From: Rana temporaria | Taxonomy: Eukaryota; Chordata; Amphibia; Anura; Ranidae | Direction: 5' to 3' | NCBI RefSeq assembly: GCF_905171775.1 | Contig: NC_053491.1 | Coordinates: 224,850,486-224,914,485 of the forward strand | Length of the DNA stretch: 64,000 nucleotides | In this document: positions 32,130-42,671 of the stretch, one piece after another | Position numbering within the stretch: position 1 is the stretch's first letter | How the letters are laid out: every line of letters starts with the position of its first letter | Translations under genes and position numbers: made by a program | Notes under the pieces: generated by a model | The model's database searches: none | The model's input: the letters and a program-made list of their open reading frames with translations, nothing else | Told to the model about the DNA's origin: nothing

Positions 32130-32737
32130 TAGTGGTGCAACGGATCGTCACGGGTCACCCTGTTCGGATCGGCACACCACGCGATCCGCGGAGCGCTCTG
32201 CAGCCTCGGTCATAGAAAAAGTCCCCGGCTTCGGCCAAGCTCCGGAGCAGCGGCCATCTTGGTACACCAGGTAGCGGCTGTCTCGTCAGAAAGTGACGTT
32301 TCGTCGCCACCATCTTGCTCCACCACACACTCCTGCACAGGAATGATAGTGAGAAGGGGTAAAGCGGACATCTTGTTAAGCCCACCGGAGGTTTCGATTT
32401 CACAGTTCTTTTCAACACAAAACGGGGCTTATGTGCTTAAATACATTATTTGGGAATCCAACGGACTGTTTACATGTTAAATTTTAAAAGCAACAGCAAA
32501 CCTTACATGCTTGCTAATGTGACAGAACACCTCTGATTTTCACATTTAGTTAAATGTGAAAAATCAGAGGCGTTTCACATTTAACACGTAAACAGCCTGT
32601 CAGATTTACATATACTGTATTTAAACACATAAACTCAGTTTTGTGTTGAAAATAGCTTTGAGATCTAAAACTTGTGGGTGTAACAAGATTTGTCTTTTTC
32701 TGATCCGATCTGAGTTTTTTGATCCGTTGCACCCCTA
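32130..32737. mobile_element. hAT MITE
   Basis: Ends TAGTGGTGCAACGGATC and GATCCGTTGCACCCCTA are flanked by exact 8-bp copies of CATAGCAC (32122-32129 and 32738-32745). The interior is foldback-like, with CACCTCTGATTTTCACATTT and its mirror near 32525-32580. A second right end of the same family lies at 33640-33697. Confidence 0.88.
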
Positions 32738-32962
32738 CATAGCACTATGCCGTTTCCTTCAGGCTGAGACTTTAGAAAAGGTGGAAGAACCTTTTCCCTG
32801 CATTTCCTGCAGGTACAGCGCAACCTATTAAATCTGCTTAAAAATGCTTAAAGTAGCGAATAGGCTGCTGTGCCTGCACAAACACAGCTGCAGGAAAACC
32901 ACAAAAGTTTGAACCTAGCCTAAACGAGATGATTGCTGCAAAAAATTTTTTTACTTGGAAGT

Positions 32963-32964
<2 letters not shown>

Positions 32965-33006
<42 letters not shown>
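32965..33006. repeat. (AC)n microsatellite
   Basis: About 21 uninterrupted AC units. Confidence 0.95.
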
Positions 33007-33008
<2 letters not shown>

Positions 33009-34195
33009 TGGCGTTCATTGAGGATACAAAGATTCAGATACAGCTGGCTTATATTATTCTCTACAGGATGGGCCCTGGTAAGCAGAAAGGTTGTGGGCTA
33101 GCCACAAGCAGTACCGTGTGCATGATCAAACACATAGGGACGGGCCCAGGGAAATCCAAGAAAAAAGAAAAATGTTACAAGTATAAAAATTATTCTGTCT
33201 TTTGTTCATTGAGGAATGCAGGAATTCAAAATATAGTTGGGATGCGAACAGCAATACAACAGAGGGGAGCAAGGACAACAGGCCCAGACACACAGAACTG
33301 GGAACTGTCTGAAGCACAAACACCTCAAAAGCCTTCTGTCCCAAGCTGGCATCAAGGAAGGCCTGAACATCAACCTGGTAGAACGTAGGAAACGGAAGAC
33401 TATGGAAGCCTTGCAAATCTGGGAACCAAGATTCTCCTGCCCCGAGAGGAGGGGGGTGTTTGCACCGAGGGGGTACTATAGTTGGTGGGGGGGGGGGGTG
33501 AACAGTGGGGGGGAAGATGTGTATATTACAGTGGGGGAGAGATGTGTATTACAGTGGGGGGGGGGGGGGGAAATGTGTATATTACAGTGGGGGAGAATTT
33601 TTTTTTTATTTGCCGATCCGAAAAATGATCCGATCCGTGACTCCTGATCTGAGGTACGATCCGAACCGTGAGTTTTTTGATCCGTTGCACCCCTATAGAT
33701 GAGTGGTGGGTGGCACTGGGCACAGTGTACGCTGTGATCCTGACACACACGCTGCCCAGCAGGCAACTGCAATTAGATTACAGGAAAAAAAAAAAGCAGA
33801 TATACTAGCCCTAAAAAGGCTTTTTGGGGTGCTGTCCTTACAGCAGAGATCAGATGAGTCTTTCAGGACTGGAGTGGACACTGAAAACACTAGCCTAGCT
33901 ATAGATTTCCCTATAAATTCAGCAGCAGCAACACTATCCCTCCTCTCACTAAGAATGCAGGTTCAGAATGAATCTAAAATGGATGCTGCCCGAGAGGTGG
34001 GAGGGTCAGGGAGGGAGGGTATGCTGCTGATTGACTGGAATGTGTCTGCTGACTGAGGTAGAGGGTCAAAGTTTGCTCAATGTTAATTAATAGGAGGCGG
34101 ATCGAACAGCGCATATGTTTGCGTGCATCGGCCAACGCGCAAAAATCGCCGCAAATTATTCGCCGGCGAACAGTTCTGTACATCTCTACTGAAGG
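33007..34195. repeat. Mixed repeat DNA with two hAT right ends
   Basis: G-rich runs lie at 33480-33590. GATCCGTTGCACCCCTA at 33681-33697 is the right terminus of the family seen at 32130. GAACAGTTCTGTACATCTCTA near 34194 is the right end of another hAT-like family. Matching left ends were not found. The interior has no coding exon. Confidence 0.45.
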
Positions 34196-35306
34196 GCCTG
34201 CACTGGTGGAAGGTAGTACTTCTGGTACTTTAACCACTGTCTGCACTGGAGAAGCCGACTGAAGCTGCAGGATCTGAAATCCTTCAGAAGGTTTTAAAGG
34301 ATTCAAAGGTGTTGGATAACTCTTTAGCAGATTATGCTAGCTCACTCGGTTCTGTAGTGTGTTCCTGTACTAGTTCCTGTACATATTGCTTTCCTCCATG
34401 AATCTCTAAGTGTAACTTTGCAAGATGGGCACTTCCTCCGAGCTGTGAGGAGGCCTATTTTTGTCTGTTTTCTGAAAAGACATAAAGGGGGAAAAAAAAC
34501 AAAAAACACAATTAGTACCAGTAATCTTCCCCTGCCCATGGCAGGTGCACAGTGCCTTCATGTGGGCTTTCCTAACTAGGGGCCCCATGAACCACCCTCT
34601 GACACTGGAGGGACTTTAGCAACCCCTTCCCTTTTTTCCCTGGGATGGGGGAGGGGTGGTAGGTTTAGGCTAGGGGAGATCCATCCTAGGTTCCCCTTAC
34701 CTTGAAATGGCTGGAGCTGGTCTCTGCTGGAGCAGTATCTGTTCCTTCTGCTTCTGACATTTCTGTCTCACCAGCGGCGCTGCTATCTCCACAGCATATG
34801 CAGCTCCCTCCAGCCTCTGCCTGGCTCTGTTTTATAGTTCGCCACCGGAAGTCGCAAACCCGGAAGTGCACGCACCCGTTTGCCGGACATGACGTCACCC
34901 GCCGTCGGCTCCGTGTGGTCCCGATACCCGGCGTGGCTTACACTGCTATGCTGCCACACACTGCTGGGGTATGGGACGGCTGGCTGTGCACCTCTTCCCA
35001 CCGCACTCTGCTGAAAAACTGAGCCCCCCCGACCTACACCTGCACTCAGGAATGTGAGGGTGGCAAGTCTTCACCAGGTTAGTGACCTGGCCTGTCCAGG
35101 ATGCCTCTGCTCCCTTTCCGGACATGTCTGCCTGAGCCTCCCTTGGCTCTCCTAGCTTGGTTCCCGTGGGGTCTCCCCTCTAAAGGAAACACAAATAACC
35201 GAGGAGCCAGCAGGGGAGGAGGAAATTTATAGAAGGCTGGTGCAGTGTTTCCTACGGAGGTGAGGAGCCAAGGTCTCTCGTGGCTGTCCCGAAAGACGAT
35301 TAGGGG
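34196..35306 (-). pseudogene. DIRS fragment A: 5' end with ITR, leader exon, intron and gag start
   Basis: The 5' terminus CCCCTAATCGTCTTTCGGG at 35306 is followed by a short inverted-repeat region (AGGAAACACTGCACC), a GC-rich leader, exon 1 from ATG 34760 to 34701 (20 codons, MSEAEGTDTAPAETSS) and donor AAG/GTAAGG. A 229-bp intron ends with acceptor TTTTCAG, and exon 2 begins at 34471. Exon 2 carries CPSCKVTLRDSWRKA after a frameshift and breaks off at 34196 against unrelated repeat DNA. The 3' half of the element is gone. Confidence 0.75.
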
Positions 35307-36670
35307 AAATCTCTTGTATTCTAGGAATTTAAGTTCCTGAGCTTTATGATAAGGCGATACTTCCCGGCCTTGGTATGGCTGGTTTATTTGTACGGGAACT
35401 ACCACTTGTTCCACCAATTCCTGAATGCCTTCTTTTTTTTAATGCATCCTTGGGAGAATGCGTTGGTGTAATCATAAGCAGAGACTTTGATGAGAACTCT
35501 AGGCAGTAGATCAAATTGATAATGTATGGACTGTGTGAAATTCTCTCCCACTGGGAGACAAAAAAATGAGACCGCCTGCCCCCTACCTAGATTCTGGCGT
35601 CACTGACTCTTTGGTACTTTGGCCTGGAGAGGGGGAAACATTTTTATTTTATGCCTACCTCTACCAAACCCCCACCTTCTATTGGGTTCTTTCTTGGATT
35701 TTTGTTGACTTTGCCACGAGGGGACTTGAAAATATTTCCTGTACCTTTCCTGACTGGGTTTGACAGGAAATTTCTTCCCTTTTTCTGAGGACCTGGTCAA
35801 AACCTTATCCAAGCCCGGCCCAAACAGCAAATACCCTTAAAAGGGGAGACCACACAGTTTGGTCTTTGAAGATCACCTTCCCAGGCTTAAACCCATATGG
35901 TCCTCCTGGCCGAGTTAATCAGGGCACCCGTTTTGGCTGAGGCTCTCACTGAATCCACAGCGGTATATGCCAGGAAAGCTACAGCCTTTCCTATTACTGA
36001 AAGAATCCAGAAGTTCCTGAGACTTATTACCCTGTGAGAGGTGTTTATTAAGAGTCTATCCAGAAGTCTGCATTCCTGGCAACAGGTTGCTGCCAAGACT
36101 GGGGCCATAGTGGAGTAATTTGCCTCCCATGCTTTTGTGACAGGGACTCTGTTCTGCGATCCATAGCATCCCGGATGTTCCCTGCAGCCTCAAAGGTCAG
36201 ACTTTGATATTACTGAGAAAGAGTGGTGTCTAACTTGGGGACCTTTAGAAAGGTTTCCGCTTACTCCTCTTTGAAGGAAAACCTTTTCCAAGTCTTAGTT
36301 TTGACCAAACTTCTTTCAGGAAACCCATTATTGGAGGACTAAATCCAAGGATTGGGGTAGGGGGAAGATACCCTTGACTGTTTTTTCACCAACCCCCTGT
36401 ACATCTTAGCCAGAGGTTTCTTTTGCTGGTTCAGGGATCTCTTCAGTAACATAGCCTGAAGGAGTCCCTCCAAATCTAAGCCAAAGAGATGTCTGTTTAG
36501 CCTGATATCTTCCACATCACTATCCAGACCTGGATCAGCCTCTTCTGAACTGGGTTCAGATTTTGCCTGGCTGTCTGTATCCACCATCTCTTCAACTCTG
36601 GCCTGAGCCTCCCTGAGAAAGCAGCAGAAAGCTACTTGGACTTGGTTTGAAACCAAAAGGAGAGGTCCTG
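35307..36670 (-). pseudogene. DIRS fragment B: gag and RT start
   Basis: A piece of a different DIRS family, lacking both ends. It runs from a Gag core (LFGLDLEGLLQAMLLKRS, LAKMYRGLVKK; 36656-36339) through the Gag tail (LFGPGLDKVLTRSSEKGKKF, 35830-35600) to the beginning of the reverse transcriptase (near 35417), where it meets the 5' end of fragment A. Many frameshifts are present. Confidence 0.65.
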
Positions 36671-39600
36671 GCTGAAAAGCATCTAAACTCTAATGTTCGA
36701 CAAATGCATGAGAGGTGGACCAGACAGCAGCTTTAGAAATTTCTTCCCATGATGCCCATGCTCTTTCTGCCCATGATGTAGCCATGGATCTTGTTGAATG
36801 AGCCCCAATTCTAGAAGGAGGACTACTTGATGCTGACCTGACGCTTTGTAAGCTTCACAAATAGCTTCCCTAATCCATCTAGCTATAGAGCTTTTGGCCG
36901 TTTTGGATCCCCTTTTGGGGCCACTGAACAATACTAACAGCTGGGAGGATCTCCTAAACCCACTGGATCTCTAAGTAAAGCAGCAGACATCTCTTTACAT
37001 CCAAAAAACTAAACCTTTCCTCCTCCGCATTTTTGGGAGAGGAACAGCCCCTAGGAGGGCTACTTCCTGGGACCTATGAAAGTTAGAAGAAACTTTGGGC
37101 AAATAGAAAGGATCAGGCTTGATCACTACCCTGTCCTCTAAAATCCTCAAGAAGGGATCTTTACAGGAAAGGGACTGCAGATCAGAAATCCTTCTCCCTG
37201 ATGTAATAGCCAAAAGGAAAATCTTCAAGGAAATACATTTCAGGGAAGCTTAATGCAAAGGCTCAAACAGAGACATAGTTAGAGCATTAAGCACTAATGA
37301 CAGATCCAAAGAAGGCAGATGTTTGACGATCCTGGGAGCATGTCTAGATCTGGCTGAAACGAACCTCCGGACAAAAAGATCTTCCGCTAGCCTCTTGTCT
37401 GAAAACACAGACCGGGCCGCAACCTGAACTTTAAGGTTGCTGACAGATGGACCTTTCTCCACTCCCTTGTGAAAAAAAAAAAAAATCTAGAACACCGTAG
37501 AAAAAGAATCTAAACCGGATTTCCTTTGCCAGGAATAAAAAGGTTTTGCAAACTTTCCCATGGATTCTTCTAATTACCAACTTGCGGCTGTCTAGGATAG
37601 TCTGAATAACTGTCTCTGAACACCCTTTCAACTGTAAGATGCGCTGCTCAGCCTCCAGGCCATCAAATGGAAGGTCTGAGGGTTTGGATGCAATACTTGT
37701 CCCTGATGGAGTAGATCCTTCCGCTCTGGCAGGGGCCAGGGAAGATCCACAGAGGTGCAAAACCAACTCCTCCTGGGCCACCAGGGGGCGATCAGAACCA
37801 CTTCTGACCGATCCTGAATAATTTTCCCAACTACCAGAGGTAGGAGGGCAAAAGGAGGGAAGGCGTAGGCCAAAGCGAAATCCCACGGGAAGGAGAGAGC
37901 ATCCGTCCCTAAGGACCCCGTCTCTCCAGTGAGCAAAACGCTGGTAGTTTTCTGTTGACTGGAGTCAAAAAGATCCACTGCAGGAAGACCCTATCTTAGC
38001 ACAATCTCCTGGAACGTGCTTTGATGCAACTGCCAACAGCTGGAACCAACGCTCACCCTGCTCATATAGTCCACCAGCGTGTTCTCTGAACCTCTGATGT
38101 GGACTGCTCTGATAGAGGTGACTGATTTCTGCCCAGGACAGAATCTGCTGTTATAGCGGTAGGAGCGACTCTGAACGAGTGCCCTCTTGCTTGTTCATGT
38201 ATGCCAGATATGAGACGATAGATACACTTTGTATCCGAAAAAAGGCCATGACTTCGGCCATGATATTTGTAAAAATTCTGGGTGCTGCCGAGAGAAAGGG
38301 ATGGCATTGAACTGCCAATGATTTAGAACTTTTGGTGATTCTGGCAGATTGGGACATGAAGATAAGCGTCCTGAAGATCCAGGGTAACCATGAATACCTC
38401 TGGCCATAATAGATTCCTCAGAGTAAATGTTTTCCATTCAGAAACGTCTGTAGAGAATATACTTGTTCAGGACGCTCAAATTGATGACCGTCCGGAACCT
38501 GCTGGAGGCTTTCTGTACCTGAGACGTGGGAATAAAATCCCCGGAATTTTTGATTTTCCAGGACAGGGGAAATTAACCTGTTTCCCACATGGAAATTAGA
38601 TTTAACATGACTTGCTATTCTCGGCAGATGAGTAAGAAAAAAAAATCTCTGGGGTGGAAGACTTTGGAATTCCAACCTGTAACCCCTTTCCAATGTCTGA
38701 AGGATAAAGGAATTGTCGAAAATCTTTGCCCATTCCTTGATGAAATGGGACAACCTTCCCCCTACCCTGGCATCACTGGGGATTTTTGGAATGGGCTGAA
38801 GCAGGAAAGAGTCCTTTTCCTTTGCTTATCTTTGTTAAAAGACCACTTTTCTTCACCTGTTGGTTCCAAAATTTGCTTGGTTTTGGAAAGCACGAAAAGT
38901 CTTAATCTGTGGCTTATTCTTTTGAGAAGGGAACCGTTTACTCTACTCAGAGGAACGATCTAGGACCACCACCAAGGAGGAACCGAATACGAGCTTGCCT
39001 TCAAAGGGAATGCCGCAGAGCTTGTTCTTGGAGACCAGGTCCCCCTCCCAAGACTTAAGCCAGATTGCTCGTCTAGCTGAATTAATGAGAGGAGAAGACC
39101 TTGCTGTAGCCTTCACAGAGGATGCATCAGCCAAGAAGGCTACTGATTTAGCAATGAGTGGGAGGGACTCCCTAATCTCCTCTTTGGGGGTGTCAGATGA
39201 AAGGAGTGCGTCCAGACGCTGAACTCATACATCCAAATTCCTAGCCACACAGGTGGATGCTACAACTGGACCCAAGGATAAAGCTGAAGCATCCCAGGCC
39301 TTGCGTAGCAAAGAATCAGCCTTTCCTATCCATTTGCTCTTTCAGGACCCCTGAGTCTTCAAAGGACAGGTCTGACTTCTTAGAAACTTGAGACATAGGG
39401 GCATCTAGCTTAGGAGATTTAAAGAAAGTTCCTTCAATTTCAGATTGAAAAGGAAATCTTTTGTGCCCTTTAGATGGAACACTCTCCTTTCCGGATCTTT
39501 CCATTCTGACAGAATCATATCCTTAAGTGACTGGTGAACAGGGAAAGTCCTTGACTTCCACCCCTGAAGTCCCCTATACATTCTATCCTGCACAGATTGG

Positions 39601-40735
39601 ATTTGCTGTGGTATCTCAATCTGTTCAGAGGTATAAATGGATTTCAAAATCTCATCAATTTTCTCTGCTGGAAAAAGAAACTTAGTGTTACCTGCCTCCC
39701 CCACTGATGCGGAATCCCCATCAGATGAGAAGCTTGGGTTCTCCCCTTCTCCCGGATCTGAGGTAGTGTGAATCACTGATCTCGGACAGACGAGGGGGTT
39801 TAACTGAAGCCGAAGGTTCTTGAATCCAGGGACCAGAGGAAGAAAGTCCTAGACCTTCTGCCCTGTCACTGAAAGACCGGAAAGGAGGCTACCACCTCCT
39901 TCATAGAAGACAATAGTTCTTTAAAAGAGGAAGTCTCTGAACTAGCCCTAGATAGAAAACAATCTTCACAAAAAAGTTTTTTTATATCCATCAGGTAGCC
40001 TGGCTCTACAGTTTCCGCATTTCTTTTTCATCTGTCTATCCTAGAAAAGAACAGAAACAAGAGCCATAAGAAAAAAAGCAGGCCCATACAAAAAAAAGGT
40101 CCCCTGCTGCATAATTACAGACAAGGGCTTACCTTGGGGGTAGTATGGGAACCGGAGGCTGCCGCTGGTTCCATCTGAGCGGGTGCTCCCTCCTCAGGCC
40201 TATCTTCAAGCTCCATTGGTGAGTGGTGATCGCCCAAGAATAGGCTGCTGTCCCAGGCAGCATGTGCTCCGTGTACTGCGCCATGTTCATTATGAACACA
40301 GCGCCGGAAAATGAGTCACGTGACTTCTGGTTCCAGCGTCATCTTGCCGCATCACCGGAAATCCTCCAATGCCATTTTGTGACACCTCGTTGAAGCCGAG
40401 GAAGACATTGTTTCCACCAGCAGAGCTGGGGAGAACCTGAGGGAAGTTGCCATTTACCCTTGCAGGTGAGCAAGAACCTCCAACAGGGAACCCTTCTGGC
40501 CAAAAACAGGGACTGAACACATCCAGGACTTGACCACAACCAGTACTGGATGTTGCCAAAGCAGGGGGGTCCGCCAACCAGTTACCAGACCTAGGAAAAA
40601 CAAAAAAATTGTCGGTGCTCCTGGAGGGTCTGGAAACAAAACCGAAGGTCAGAGGAAAGGGAGGGGCCTTCTAAATTGTATCCGATTTGTGTTTCCTATA
40701 GAGAGCGGAGCCAATAGCTGTCCTGGAAGGTGAGA
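36671..40735 (-). pseudogene. DIRS element C: 5'-complete, decayed, missing 3' end
   Basis: Starts at 40735 with CTCACCTTCCAGGACAGC, close to the DIRS-2 terminus. The leader exon is ATG 40216 to 40133 (28 codons), donor AAG/GTAAGC, 92-bp intron, acceptor TTTTCTAG, exon 2 from 40040 with KKKCGNCRARLPDGYKK. The Gag core is at 39776-39405 (DEILKSIYT, DRMYRGLQGWKSRTFPVHQ), RT pieces at 38753-38062, the region after RNase H at 37978-37628 (YAFPPFALLPLV), and recombinase pieces at 37462-36690 (SGRRISDLQSL, GSKTAKSSIARWIREA). The sequence stops within the recombinase C-terminus at about 36671, before the complementary region and 3' ITR. Confidence 0.78.
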
Positions 40736-41697
<962 letters not shown>

Positions 41698-41701
41698 TGT
41701 T

Positions 41702-41829
41702 GAAAAGCGTACATAAATCAAAAATGCTATAATCAACCCCAAATACATGAAACATGGGAATATTGAGTGAAATATAGTCAAAATAAATCAAAAATTACTA
41801 AATATAAATGTTGAAAAATCTGTGAACAT
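41702..41829. repeat. Left arm of an inverted repeat pair (partner 48294-48395)
   Basis: AAATAAATCAAAAATTACTA and neighbouring blocks, including GTACATAAATCAAAAAT, are mirrored at 48294-48395, 6.5 kb away. The pair brackets the family-A MITE and the DIRS element inside it. It may be two ends of one older element, or two retroposon tails in opposite orientation. Confidence 0.6.
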
Positions 41830-42562
41830 AAAAAAAAGGAAATTGTATTATATGCATAGGGCAGCGCTAAGCGACATGCTGGCGTCATCTCTTGATACTG
41901 CTTGCAATCCAGACGGACGGTCTGCCCGATAGTGCACCGGCCGGCACATCGTACTGTTTGCAAGTGTGTTTTTACTCTTTTATACAATAAACCAAAGGTT
42001 TTACACTTTGAGCCTTTATATCTTTCATGCCATGCTATGTGCCTTTGAGTCTGAAATGTCCATGAGAGGGATCTGATCAGCGGTGAAGCAGGTTTGAGGT
42101 GCTTGGAACACAGGCTGTGTTAATTACATGCTTTTGCTGATCCTCCGTTGTGGGGGAGGGGGGGGGATCACCTTTTTCTGGTAAGCAGTGATTCTCTCCA
42201 TTGGTGGTGGACTTCACATTATACTTTGTCACCACCAGAGTTTGATGAGCCTGTATACACAAATCAATGTTAAAGCGGGGGTTCACCCTATAAACCCAAA
42301 AAAAAAAAAAAAAAAAACCTTAGTTAGACTTACCGGTAACGGTATTTCTATGAGTCTTTCAGGACAGCACCTGGAGAGAGCGCAGCTCCACCCACTTCCC
42401 AGGAAACACTGCAGTTAATGCTATAACTTCTGCCCCCTTCCACCATGGCCTCAGTTGTTCACGAGTACCTCCGGCCACGCTGAAATTAGATAAGCAGAAC
42501 ATAGAAACTACACGCATTAGCATATATATATATTATCTTTAATAATAAAAGGGCGGGTTATC

Positions 42563-42652
42563 GGTGCTGTCCTGAAAGACTCATAGAAATACCGTTACCG
42601 GTAAGTCTAACTAAGGTTTTCTCACCTCGTCTTTCAGGACAGCACCTGGAGA
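42563..42652. repeat. Internal complementary region of DIRS-2
   Basis: 42563-42616 is the exact reverse complement of the first 54 bases of the element (GGTGCTGTCCTGAAAGACTC...). 42617-42652 is the reverse complement of its last 36 bases (TTTTCTCACCTCG...). The join between halves, CTAACTAAGG/TTTTCTCACC, shows what the ligated circle junction would look like. Confidence 0.93.
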
Positions 42653-42671
42653 TGATAACCGAGTACTTACT

